A DNA stretch of 11,167 nucleotides from Candidatus Omnitrophota bacterium (GCA_023228195.1 JALOBR010000041.1:1-11167), one strand, 5' to 3'; positions 1-6,910 are shown, counted from the stretch's first letter. Numbers and translations: made by a program. Notes: a model not told the origin generated them from the sequence alone.

Positions 1-191
1 CTTTTATAGCGCCGTGCGATGAAACCAGATATCTTAATCATTCCTGTAACGCTAATATTTTGGGTGCCGACCCAGGATTCGATATCGTGGTCAGGGACAT
101 TAAAAAGGGAGAAGAGTTAACCTATGATTACAGGGATTTTTACGATGATATAAAAATGCAGTGTCACTGCGGAGAAAAAAAACTGTTGTAA
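1..191 (+). CDS. SET-domain protein-lysine methyltransferase, C-terminal part (5' truncated by window edge)
   Basis: Reading from base 3 gives about 62 residues up to TAA at 189-191. The peptide contains RYLNHSCNAN, the SET motif that forms the SAM and lysine sites (NHSC followed by x-N), then GEELTYDY, the second SET signature with the catalytic-region tyrosine, and then the start of a post-SET zinc motif, CHCG. SET proteins transfer methyl groups from SAM to lysine side chains; bacterial members are small cytoplasmic enzymes with mostly unknown substrates. The N-terminal part lies outside the window. The frame stops four residues after CHCG, before the third post-SET cysteine, which appears in the +1 frame immediately after an A8 run (175-182). 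The gene is therefore probably frameshifted, or read through by slippage, or the assembly has one A too many. Family assignment is firm; integrity is doubtful. Confidence 0.8.
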   Translation, partial: FIAPCDETRYLNHSCNANILGADPGFDIVVRDIKKGEELTYDYRDFYDDIKMQCHCGEKKLL

Positions 192-345
192 GGTGGTTGA
201 TTTCAAACATCCAGTGCCGGAAGAGCTTCGGAAATTTTGGAAGAAAAAGATTGATGCCGCATTAAGGTTGGTCAATGAAGTCAGGCAGCCACTTAAAGAA
301 GAGCTTAAACAGAAATCAATATTTTTGCCTCTTGTTTTAAAATGA
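183..345 (+). pseudogene. Out-of-frame 3' tail of the SET gene (post-SET cysteine and C-terminal helix)
   Basis: With one A fewer in the run at 175-182 the reading continues as CHCGEKNCCKVVDF and on to TGA at 343-345. This completes the post-SET pattern CxCGxxxC, adds about 50 charged, probably helical residues (EELRKFWKKKID is part of it), and ends 6 nt before the next start codon. The tail frame has no ATG of its own after the stop at 151-153, so it is unlikely to be a separate gene. What I see is the restored motif and the snug fit to the next gene; that this is one broken or slippage-read gene is inference. Confidence 0.6.
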
Positions 346-351
346 GGACAG

Positions 352-1143
352 ATGCCTAAAGCTAAGTTAAATGGTATTTCGCTTTATTATGAGATTTATG
401 GAAAAGGCGAGCCTCTTTTATTGATCGGCGGCCTTGGTTCTGACAGCGCTAGCTGGTCAGGGGTGGTTAAAGATTTTTCGCCATATTTTCAAACCATTAT
501 TTTTGACAACCGCGGTTGCGGTCGCAGTGATACCGGGCATGAGAAATCCAGTATTAATAAAATGGCAGAAGATGCCGTAAAACTGCTGGATTCTTTAAAA
601 ATAGAACGCGCCCATATATTAGGCCACTCAATGGGCGGCTATATTGCCCAGGAGTTCGCCATAAATTATCCTAACCGTGTCAATAAACTTATTTTAGAAA
701 GCACGGCGCCGATTTCTTCTAAAAGAAACAATGACCTTTTTGAAGATATCTATGGCCAGCTTAAAAGAGAAGGGCATTCTGAAGGCTGGTTTAAGAGATG
801 GGCCGTTTGGTTATTTTCCCCGAGGTTTATTGTTGATAGCTCATTTATCGATACGTTTGCTAAGGGCTCGGTGGAATATCCTTATCTTCAAAAAGCAGAA
901 GGACTTAAAAGCCAGATAGAGGCAATCGCCTCGTTTGACGCGCGTGATAAAACAAGTACTATCAAAGCTAAAACCTTAATTCTTGAAGGAAAAGATGATA
1001 TACTGATAACTCCGGAAGAATCCAAAATGCTGGCTAAAAATATCATGGGGAGTGTTTTCCGGTTATTAGATGGCGTTGCGCACTGTATACATATAGAGAA
1101 TCCAAAGTTATTTACAGGGGAGGTATTGAGATTTCTTAGATAA
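352..1143 (+). CDS. Alpha/beta-fold hydrolase
   Basis: A 263-residue single-domain alpha/beta hydrolase of usual length. Visible hallmarks are the oxyanion strand-turn LLLIGGLGSDSASW (about 23-36), the FDNRGCGRSD segment (51-60), the nucleophile elbow GHSMGG with Ser93, the acid in GKDDILITP (probably Asp216), and the catalytic histidine His244 in AHCIHIENP. The triad order Ser-Asp-His is intact. There is no signal peptide, so it is probably cytoplasmic. Substrate cannot be read from sequence; relatives include esterases, lipases, haloperoxidase-like and dienelactone-type enzymes. A GAGGA ribosome-binding site (344-348) overlaps the stop codon of the SET tail frame and lies only 3 nt before the ATG. 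A methyltransferase gene follows after 29 nt, and co-transcription with it is likely. Confidence 0.9.
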   Translation: MPKAKLNGISLYYEIYGKGEPLLLIGGLGSDSASWSGVVKDFSPYFQTIIFDNRGCGRSDTGHEKSSINKMAEDAVKLLDSLKIERAHILGHSMGGYIAQEFAINYPNRVNKLILESTAPISSKRNNDLFEDIYGQLKREGHSEGWFKRWAVWLFSPRFIVDSSFIDTFAKGSVEYPYLQKAEGLKSQIEAIASFDARDKTSTIKAKTLILEGKDDILITPEESKMLAKNIMGSVFRLLDGVAHCIHIENPKLFTGEVLRFLR

Positions 1144-1172
1144 AATTAGTTTAACCATAGGGGGTAGAAAAA

Positions 1173-1934
1173 ATGAAACAATGGTATGAGTTATTATTCG
1201 AAAATTATGCACAAAAATACGATAAAGAATGTTACGTCCAGGGGACGCTTGGGGAATGCGATTTTATTGAACAGGAATTGAGCTTTAACAAAAATTTAAG
1301 AATAATTGATATCGGATGCGGCACAGGCCGGCACACAATTGAGCTGTTTAAACGGGGATATAGCGTTACAGGAATTGATTTATCACAGGCGCAGCTTGCC
1401 GGCGCAAAGAAAAAAGCAAAAGAGCTTAATCTGAAAATTGATTTCCAGCAGCATGACGCCCGTAAGCTCCCTTTTAGCAATGAATTTGATGCCGCGATTA
1501 TGTTGTGCGAAGGTGGATTCTCTCTTATGGAAACAGATGAGATGAATTTTGAGATATTAAAGAACGCGACAAAGGCGTTGAAAGATAACGGTAAGTTTAT
1601 ATTTACAACATTGAACGGGTTATTTCCGCTTTTTCATTCCGTCAAAGAATTTTATGAGTCGGCAGGTAAAGAAGGGGGTTCGGTTTGTAAAAACATATCC
1701 TTCGATTTGATGGCTTTCCGTGATCGTAATCGCGTTGAATTTGAAGATGATGCGGGAAATAAAAAAGTATTGGAATGTAATGAGCGATATTATGTTCCCA
1801 GCGAAATCACCTGGCTGCTCCATTCGCTTGGATATAAGAAGATAGAGATTTTTGGAGCTAAGCTTGGAGCTTATTCAAGGAAAGATAAACTTACGACAGA
1901 GGATTTTGAGATGTTAGTTATCGCTGAAAAATAG
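1173..1934 (+). CDS. Class I SAM-dependent methyltransferase
   Basis: A 253-residue Rossmann-fold methyltransferase. After a short N-terminal helix (YELLFENYAQKYD) comes motif I, IIDIGCGTGRHT (44-55), which binds SAM. The acidic end of strand 2 is in VTGIDLSQAQL (Asp69), motif III is FQQHDARKLPF (Asp96), and motif IV is FDAAIMLCEGGFSLME. The C-terminal half carries a beta-rich insertion (ISFDLMAFRDRNRVEFEDD) and ends in a helix and strand typical of small-molecule methyltransferases of the Methyltransf_25/11 type. The substrate is unknown; it could be a metabolite rather than a macromolecule. The start is supported by AGGGGG (1159-1164) 8 nt upstream of the ATG. It lies 11 nt before miaB in the same direction, so it probably belongs to the same operon, without showing a functional link. 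Confidence 0.88.
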   Translation: MKQWYELLFENYAQKYDKECYVQGTLGECDFIEQELSFNKNLRIIDIGCGTGRHTIELFKRGYSVTGIDLSQAQLAGAKKKAKELNLKIDFQQHDARKLPFSNEFDAAIMLCEGGFSLMETDEMNFEILKNATKALKDNGKFIFTTLNGLFPLFHSVKEFYESAGKEGGSVCKNISFDLMAFRDRNRVEFEDDAGNKKVLECNERYYVPSEITWLLHSLGYKKIEIFGAKLGAYSRKDKLTTEDFEMLVIAEK

Positions 1935-1945
1935 TATTTTAACTT

Positions 1946-3169
1946 ATGGAAAATAAACTTAATTCAAAAAGAAAAGTCTGTATTAAAACTTTCGGCTGCC
2001 AGATGAACGTTCGCGATAGCGAAGCCTTGCTCGGATTATTTTTGGCGAAGGGGTATAAGAGTGTGGATAATCCAAAAGACGCTGATGCGATTTTGCTTAA
2101 TACCTGCGCTGTTCGCGCGCATGCCGAGCATCGGGTGAGATCAATATTGGGAAGCTACAAAAAGCTATCAGGTGTCAGGCGTCAGCTCTCAGATGGAGAT
2201 AAAAAAAGAACTGAAGGCCGAAATCTGAAACCCGGCAACTGTAAAATAATTGGTTTAGTCGGCTGTATGGCAGCTAACAGCGGCAAAGAGATATTTGAAC
2301 GAATGCCGCACGTGAATTTGATTGTATCGCCGGCAAAATTACACAAAATTCCTGCGTATATAGAAAAAATAAAGAAAGAAAATATAAGGATAATTGATTT
2401 GGAGGATAAAGAAAGAGAAGAAATTTTTTATAGCGCTTCTTATCGTATAAAGCCAGGCTATGCGCAAGTCGTAATTTCTACCGGGTGTTCAAACTATTGC
2501 TCCTATTGCGTTGTGCCGAACGTTCGCGGGGGATTACGTTTACGAAAGCCAAAAGATATCATTTCGGAGGTTAAAAGAAATGTTTCTCTGGGAATTAAAA
2601 AGATTACTTTGCTTGGCCAAAATGTAAATGATTACCGGATAGAGAGCTGTGGTTTTGCTTCCGATAGCAAAAGCCACAGATTGAAAACTGTTAACTTTGT
2701 CGATTTATTAAAAATGGTTGAAGAGCTTGATGGAGTTGAGGAGATAGATTTCCTTACGCCGCACCCTAAAAACACAACAAAAGAATTATTTAAATTAATG
2801 GCTGAATCAAAGAAAATTAAAAAGTACTTACATTTGCCTTTTCAGGCCGGTTCTGATAGAATCTTACGCCTTATGCATAGAGGTTATACCAAGAAAGAAT
2901 ATCTCGCGCTAGTAGATGACTACAAAACAATAGTCGGTGGCACCATCGGAACGGATATTATAGTTGGTTTCCCAACGGAAACAGAAGAAGATTTCCTGCA
3001 CACTAAAGACATTCTGGAAAAGTTAAGGTTTATGGGCGCTTATATATTCAAGTATTCTCCGCGTCCCGGCACGCATGCGCAGAAATTAAAAGACGATGTG
3101 CCGCAGAGAATTAAAGAGAAAAGGCATGCAGTGCTTCTGGAATTACAAAAGAAAATATCTAATGCATAA
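1946..3169 (+). CDS. miaB: tRNA-2-methylthio-N6-dimethylallyladenosine synthase MiaB, lacking TRAM domain and carrying two insertions
   Basis: MiaB is a radical-SAM enzyme that adds a methylthio group to C2 of i6A37 in tRNAs reading codons that begin with U. The N-terminal UPF0004 domain shows the three auxiliary-cluster cysteines: Cys18 in FGCQMN, Cys54 in NTCAVR and Cys107 in GCMA. The radical-SAM cluster motif CxxxCxxC is Cys181, Cys185 and Cys188. FGCQMNxxDSE and the nearby miaA favour MiaB over RimO or MtaB. At 407 residues it is shorter than the usual 430-450: it stops at ELQKKIS, exactly where the C-terminal TRAM (tRNA-binding) domain normally begins. It also has about 25 extra residues (roughly 75-99) between LGSYKKL and CKIIGLVGCMA, and an enlarged loop (roughly 231-248) after LLGQNVNDY. 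Both extra stretches carry DNA repeats. All catalytic cysteines are kept, so activity is plausible. No clear ribosome-binding site precedes the ATG. Confidence 0.9.
   Translation: MENKLNSKRKVCIKTFGCQMNVRDSEALLGLFLAKGYKSVDNPKDADAILLNTCAVRAHAEHRVRSILGSYKKLSGVRRQLSDGDKKRTEGRNLKPGNCKIIGLVGCMAANSGKEIFERMPHVNLIVSPAKLHKIPAYIEKIKKENIRIIDLEDKEREEIFYSASYRIKPGYAQVVISTGCSNYCSYCVVPNVRGGLRLRKPKDIISEVKRNVSLGIKKITLLGQNVNDYRIESCGFASDSKSHRLKTVNFVDLLKMVEELDGVEEIDFLTPHPKNTTKELFKLMAESKKIKKYLHLPFQAGSDRILRLMHRGYTKKEYLALVDDYKTIVGGTIGTDIIVGFPTETEEDFLHTKDILEKLRFMGAYIFKYSPRPGTHAQKLKDDVPQRIKEKRHAVLLELQKKISNA
2168..2195 (+). repeat. Degenerate heptamer tandem repeat inside miaB
   Basis: Four consecutive 7-nt units share the first four bases: TCAGGTG, TCAGGCG, TCAGCTC and TCAGATG. 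The array lies at the start of the extra segment of the MiaB UPF0004 domain. A 6-bp inverted repeat links its last unit (TCAGAT, 2189-2194) to ATCTGA (2223-2228). The period of 7 is not a codon multiple, but the whole extra segment keeps the frame. Heptameric short tandem repeats are known from cyanobacteria (STRR); any relation is only an analogy. Confidence 0.6.
2647..2679 (+). repeat. Palindromic element (13-bp stem, 1-nt bulge) inside miaB
   Basis: The left arm CTGTGGTTTTGCT (2647-2659) pairs with the right arm AGCAAAAGCCACAG (2666-2679) over 13 base pairs, with G2673 bulged and a 6-nt loop TCCGAT. The element sits in frame in the variable loop between QNVNDY and VNFVDLLK of the radical-SAM domain and encodes SCGFASDSKSHR. 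Such a long stem is not expected from coding constraints. It resembles in kind the in-frame palindromic elements described in Rickettsia genes, but I cannot show that it is dispersed. Confidence 0.65.
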
Positions 3170-3905
3170 AAATATTTTTAAAAGATCTTTGTTCCTTGTC
3201 CTTTGGTTTTTAGCCTGCTGTTTGCCTCTTTACGCTGCTTCTATGGAGGAGGCTTATAAGGATTATCTTAATAATGATTATGAAAAGGCGTTGCAGAAAG
3301 CGAAGGCTTTAAAGCAGAGCGATGAAGTTTTATATTTCCTGGGGCTTGTTTATACAAAGATTGGAAATTTTCCCCAGGCGCGTGAATACCTGATATTGCT
3401 TACTAATAATTATCCTCGGTCAAAATTATATGAGCAGGGAACAATAAAACTGGCAGATACTTATCTTCTTGAAAGGGATTTATCTAGGGCGCGCCCGCTT
3501 TATGAAGGTATAGAAAAAAAATCAATTGCTTCAAACTATCTTCCGTTAGTTTATCTAAGGCTTAGCCAGATAGCAGCGAAAGAGGGAAGATGGGAAGATA
3601 AAAAAAGATACATCAATTTATTAAAAGAAAAATATCCGTTAAGCAACGAATTAATTCTTGCAGGTACCCTCAAAGAACACGGCGATTTTTTTACTATACA
3701 GGTAGGAGCTTTCAGTAACAGTAAAAACGCCATTAACCTTAAAAATGAATTAGATGAAAAGTATGATGTCTATATCCTTGAGGATAAAAATGAAAACTAT
3801 GTATTATATAAGGTAAGAGTTGGTAAATTCAACGACAGAAAAGAAGCAGAAAGAATGTGGGGAAGGCTTGTTAAACAGGGGTACCCGGCTCGTATCTTTC
3901 CTTAA
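3162..3905 (+). CDS. Secreted TPR and SPOR domain protein (peptidoglycan-binding, cell-division-type)
   Basis: A 247-residue exported protein. A signal peptide is evident (KNIFKR basic end, then FLVLWFLACCLPLYA, cleavage near AYAAS-like LYAAS at about 25-27). Residues 28-165 form tetratricopeptide-like helix pairs (ALQKAKALKQSDEVLYFLG, NFPQAREYLILLTNNYP, DLSRARPLYEGI). Residues 175-247 are a SPOR domain: FFTIQVGAFSNSKNAINLKN, then VLYKVRVGKFNDRKEAERM and the final strand YPARIF. SPOR domains bind denuded glycan strands at division septa, so the protein probably acts in the periplasm on cell-wall remodelling or daughter-cell separation. I chose the ATG at 3162, which overlaps the miaB stop by 8 nt, because the signal peptide starts there; a longer frame from 3096 adds only out-of-frame miaB sequence. 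The overlap suggests translational coupling. Confidence 0.85.
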   Translation: MHKNIFKRSLFLVLWFLACCLPLYAASMEEAYKDYLNNDYEKALQKAKALKQSDEVLYFLGLVYTKIGNFPQAREYLILLTNNYPRSKLYEQGTIKLADTYLLERDLSRARPLYEGIEKKSIASNYLPLVYLRLSQIAAKEGRWEDKKRYINLLKEKYPLSNELILAGTLKEHGDFFTIQVGAFSNSKNAINLKNELDEKYDVYILEDKNENYVLYKVRVGKFNDRKEAERMWGRLVKQGYPARIFP

Positions 3906-3908
3906 AAT

Positions 3909-4811
3909 ATGCCACCTATCATTTTTATTGTTGGCGCAACAGCCACAGGAAAAACAGAAATTGCCTATCAGCTTGCCTGCCAGATTAAAGGCGAAATTAT
4001 TTCCTGCGATTCAATGGCCTTTTATAAAGAGCCATTCGTTATAACTTCAAAACCACCCCGGTATATGCTCGATAGCGTGAAACATCATTTTGTCGGAATG
4101 ATTTCCGTAAAAGATTCCTACAGTGTTTTTGATTATTACATTGCAGCAACAGAAAAAATAAAAAATTTGTTTACGGATGATATCCCGGTTGTGGTTTGTG
4201 GCGGGAGCGGGCTTTATTTTAAGGCGTTGCTTGACGGGGTATTTAAAGGCGCCGGAGTAGATTTAAGTTTAAGAAAAAACCTGGAAGAAAAAGCGCAAAA
4301 ATATGGTAAAGAGCGTTTGCATGAAGAATTAAGAAAAGTTGACCCTCAAACCGCCGGCAAGGTTAACGATTTAAGAAGAATTATAAGAGCCCTTGAGGTT
4401 TATCGCTTAACGGGTGTGCCTTTATCTTTAAAGAAGCAGGAAGCAAAAGGACTTTGGGGTAATTTGCCGATAAGAATATTTGGTTTAAATTTCCAAAGAG
4501 AAAAACTTTATGAAAGGATAAATGAGCGTGTAGATAACATGTTTGAAGCCGGGGCGGTTCAGGAAGTAGAGGGCTTACTTAAATTAGACTTAAGCTCAAC
4601 TTCCGAAAAAATCATCGGCATAAAAGAAATTTCCGGATACTTAAAAGGGGAATATAATATAGAACAGGCTAAAGAGCTTATGAAAAAAAATACCAGGAAT
4701 TTTGCTAAAAGGCAGCTTACCTGGTTTAAGGCGGATAAACGTATTGAATGGATAAGCGCCGACGATTTAACTCCCGAGCGAATAAAGGAGAATATTGTAA
4801 AATATGCATGA
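3909..4811 (+). CDS. miaA: tRNA dimethylallyltransferase MiaA
   Basis: MiaA transfers a dimethylallyl group from DMAPP to N6 of A37 in tRNAs, making the i6A that MiaB then modifies. The 300-residue length is typical. Visible motifs are the P-loop GATATGKT (9-16), ISCDSMAFYK with the catalytic Asp34, VKHHFVG (58-63), VVCGGSGLYFKALLDG (95-110), the DLRRIIRALEVYRLTG segment (154-169), and the C-terminal NTRNFAKRQLTWFKADKRIEWI block. The usual DSMQ reads DSMA, losing the common glutamine that follows; the usual IGTAKP reads ITSKPP. These are mild departures in the substrate region. The gene starts 3 nt after the SPOR stop with no clear ribosome-binding site, so it is probably read by reinitiation. 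Its end overlaps hflX by 8 nt. The order miaA then hflX also occurs in enterobacteria, with hfq between them. Confidence 0.95.
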   Translation: MPPIIFIVGATATGKTEIAYQLACQIKGEIISCDSMAFYKEPFVITSKPPRYMLDSVKHHFVGMISVKDSYSVFDYYIAATEKIKNLFTDDIPVVVCGGSGLYFKALLDGVFKGAGVDLSLRKNLEEKAQKYGKERLHEELRKVDPQTAGKVNDLRRIIRALEVYRLTGVPLSLKKQEAKGLWGNLPIRIFGLNFQREKLYERINERVDNMFEAGAVQEVEGLLKLDLSSTSEKIIGIKEISGYLKGEYNIEQAKELMKKNTRNFAKRQLTWFKADKRIEWISADDLTPERIKENIVKYA

Positions 4812-6072
4812 AACCACAAAAATCGAAAAAGCTTTATTGGTAATGACAGAGACTCACCAGGAAAGATGGCCGCAGGATGTGTTGTCTGAAGAATTCAAGA
4901 ATCTTGTTACTTCTACCGGGATTGAGGTTTCCCGGATTATAGCTGTCAAGCTAAGACAAATAACCCCTGCGTTATATATAGGTAAAGGTAAAGCGGAGGA
5001 GTTGGCGGCAATTGCCCAGGAAGAAAATGTTGATGTGGTAATTTTTAATAATAATTTAAGTTTTCCCCAGCAAAGAAATTTAGAGGAAGCTTTGGGCGTG
5101 AAAACCATTGACCGCACGCAGCTTATACTGGATATTTTTGCAAAACACGCGCATACGCAGGAAGGATTTTTGCAGGTTGAGCTTGCGCAGCTTGAATATA
5201 TGCTTCCACGGCTTAAGGGTAAAGGTATTATGCTCTCCCGGCTTGGAGGCGGAATCGGCACCCGCGGCCCCGGTGAGAAGAAACTCGAAATTGACCGGCG
5301 CAGGATTACCGACCGAATCACCCGCCTTAAACGCGATTTAGAAGAGGTGAGCTCTCATCGAGACGTAACACGTAAAAAAAGAGAAAAAGAGAAAGCGATA
5401 GTTTGTTCTCTGGTCGGCTATACCAGCGCCGGTAAAACCACTCTTTTTAACGCGCTTAGCCAATCAAGCGAAAAAGTTTCCCAGACCCTTTTTACTACTT
5501 TGGATACAGTGAGCCGTTCGATTTGCGTCCATGAGAATTCCAAAATAATTCTTACCGATACCGTAGGATTTATCTATAAGCTACCCCTTAAACTTATTGA
5601 AGCCTTTAAGGCAACGCTTGAAGAGCTTTCGTTTGCAAATGTACTGTTGCACGTTGTTGATGCTTCAAGCCCTGATTTAATGAGGCTTATAGACTCGGTA
5701 AATTCTGTTTTGAAAGAATTAAACATTAACACAAAAACTATACTTCTGGTGTTTAATAAAATTGATAAGCTATCCCAGGGAGAAATAGAAATGCTACAGG
5801 GTAAATATGCTGATGCGATATTTATCTCTGCTCTTCGCGGCCTAAACCTTGATAACCTTAAAAAGGCTATTTATGACCTGGTTTTTTCTGATTTGGTTGA
5901 GGCAGTTGTAAAATTGCCATTTAGCATGATGGAATTTAAAGATTATATACATACTAATTGTGAGGTTTTAAAAACCCAATATCAGGATAATGAAGCAATA
6001 TATTTGGTTAAGACAAAAGAATCAATACTTTCTTATCTTGAGCGGCAGTTAATACAGATAAAAAAGATATAA
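4804..6072 (+). CDS. hflX: GTPase HflX (ribosome-associated)
   Basis: A 422-residue OBG/HflX-family GTPase that binds the 50S subunit and, in studied bacteria, splits stalled ribosomes after heat or antibiotic stress. The N-terminal HflX domain (about 7-200) includes ALYIGKGKAEEL and the family signature GGGIGTRGPGEKKLE (148-162) leading into a coiled-coil-like RRRI...KREKEK segment. The G domain shows G1 GYTSAGKTT (205-213), G2 in LFTTLDTVSR, G3 DTVGF (252-256), G4 NKID (318-321) and G5 SAL (342-344). The start ATG overlaps the miaA stop; AAAGGAG (4784-4790) lies 13 nt upstream, rather far, and the nearby TTG is followed at once by a stop. This is the last gene of the run; no strong terminator follows. 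Confidence 0.95.
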   Translation: MHETTKIEKALLVMTETHQERWPQDVLSEEFKNLVTSTGIEVSRIIAVKLRQITPALYIGKGKAEELAAIAQEENVDVVIFNNNLSFPQQRNLEEALGVKTIDRTQLILDIFAKHAHTQEGFLQVELAQLEYMLPRLKGKGIMLSRLGGGIGTRGPGEKKLEIDRRRITDRITRLKRDLEEVSSHRDVTRKKREKEKAIVCSLVGYTSAGKTTLFNALSQSSEKVSQTLFTTLDTVSRSICVHENSKIILTDTVGFIYKLPLKLIEAFKATLEELSFANVLLHVVDASSPDLMRLIDSVNSVLKELNINTKTILLVFNKIDKLSQGEIEMLQGKYADAIFISALRGLNLDNLKKAIYDLVFSDLVEAVVKLPFSMMEFKDYIHTNCEVLKTQYQDNEAIYLVKTKESILSYLERQLIQIKKI

Positions 6073-6089
6073 TTAATAAATTGATTTTT

Positions 6090-6118
6090 TTGGATAACAG
6101 TCTTAAAATTGTTATAGT
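6090..6118 (+). promoter_or_regulatory. Candidate promoter with internal inverted repeat
   Basis: TTGGAT (6090-6095) and TATAGT (6113-6118) are separated by 17 nt, a fair sigma-70-type match. An inverted repeat ATAACA (6094-6099) and TGTTAT (6110-6115) lies between and over the two boxes, as an operator would. The expected transcription start near 6125 falls at the ribosome-binding site AAAGGGGG (6123-6130), which would leave a very short leader, so the assignment is tentative. Confidence 0.35.
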
Positions 6119-6136
6119 ATTAAAAGGGGGTAACCT

Positions 6137-6820
6137 ATGAAGTCAAATCATTTTTCTGCTTGTAGATTACTTTTGGCGTTCGCTTTAATTTTTGTTCTGC
6201 CACAATTCACCTTTTGCCAGGAAAGTCTTACTATTACAACTTATTATCCCGCGCCATTTGGTGTATATCAGAGTTTAGTTGCAGAGAGGCTCGGAGTGGG
6301 TGACAATAATGCTGATGGTGCAATCAGCGATGCCGACCTTCCGACAAATGCAGACGATATGTCAGTTGCTGGTCATCTTGGCGTAGGCATTGGTACGGCT
6401 ACGCCACTTGCTGCTCTCGAGGTTAACGATAGTATAATATACAGGCCGCGTGCAGGTAACCCCACAGGTTGGCCTGCGGGAAATACCGGAGAGCTAACTT
6501 ATTCGGGCGCTAATGATAAATTTTATTATTACAATGGAAGCGATTGGGCTGCACAAACCGGCGGCGCTTGTTTTGTACTTTATGGTAGCGGCGCGGCTGT
6601 GCCGAATTGCCCTTCAGGATGGACGATGGAGCAGAATTTAGGAGCGTGGGGGTATTGCCAGGAAAGCAGCTATCTTGGCGGTATCTATGGCCCAAAAATG
6701 GCTTATTCTCCCCCAGGCGGCAGCTGCGGAATGTATTCTCCCGGATTCTTTGGCATATGGATTTACAGCAGTTATTGGAGTAAGGTAGTAAACGGACAAG
6801 CAGTGCTTTGCTGCAAATAA
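6137..6820 (+). CDS. Secreted surface protein with ITTYYPAPFGVY motif and dockerin-like calcium loop
   Basis: A 227-residue exported protein of unknown function. Residues 1-28 are a signal peptide (LLLAFALIFVLPQFTFCQ); Cys27 does not sit in a convincing lipobox. Then come LTITTYYPAPFGVYQ (31-45), a motif I associate with Omnitrophota surface proteins, and the loop DNNADGAISDAD (56-67), which matches the DxNxDGxIxxxD calcium loop of dockerins and EF-hands. GVGIGTATPLAALEV (82-96) resembles repeats in phage tail-fibre and adhesin stalks, and LTYSGANDKFYYYNGSDW (120-137) is typical of such stalk ends. The C-terminal 80 residues are rich in Gly, Tyr, Ser and Cys (145, 158, 174, 197, 225, 226), suggesting a disulfide-stabilised domain. 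The start is supported by AAAGGGGG 6 nt upstream. It may be an adhesin or cell-surface subunit; that is inference. Confidence 0.75.
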   Translation: MKSNHFSACRLLLAFALIFVLPQFTFCQESLTITTYYPAPFGVYQSLVAERLGVGDNNADGAISDADLPTNADDMSVAGHLGVGIGTATPLAALEVNDSIIYRPRAGNPTGWPAGNTGELTYSGANDKFYYYNGSDWAAQTGGACFVLYGSGAAVPNCPSGWTMEQNLGAWGYCQESSYLGGIYGPKMAYSPPGGSCGMYSPGFFGIWIYSSYWSKVVNGQAVLCCK

Positions 6821-6910
6821 TAAACAGTAATAAATTGTTTCTTGAAAGGATTGGTACCGTAAACAAAAGAAGTAAAGAGTGTCAATGATGACCTTTAGGG
6901 AGGATAAACC

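Noticed and set aside
3096..3161. Longer N terminus for the TPR-SPOR protein
   Set aside because: Would overlap miaB out of frame and place a basic, non-signal sequence before an otherwise clear signal peptide at 3162.
4854..5321. 155-codon open frame on the minus strand within hflX
   Set aside because: Lies entirely opposite the conserved HflX N-terminal domain; the peptide is Ser/Pro/Ile-rich with no motif. Antisense shadow.
6822..6840. AAACA/TGTTT inverted repeat after the surface protein gene
   Set aside because: Only 5 bp, mostly A-T, no following T-run beyond the arm itself; likely chance in AT-rich DNA.
6510..6866. 118-codon minus-strand frame opposite the secreted surface protein gene
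   Set aside because: The plus-strand gene has a signal peptide, ribosome-binding site and recognisable motifs; the minus frame has none.
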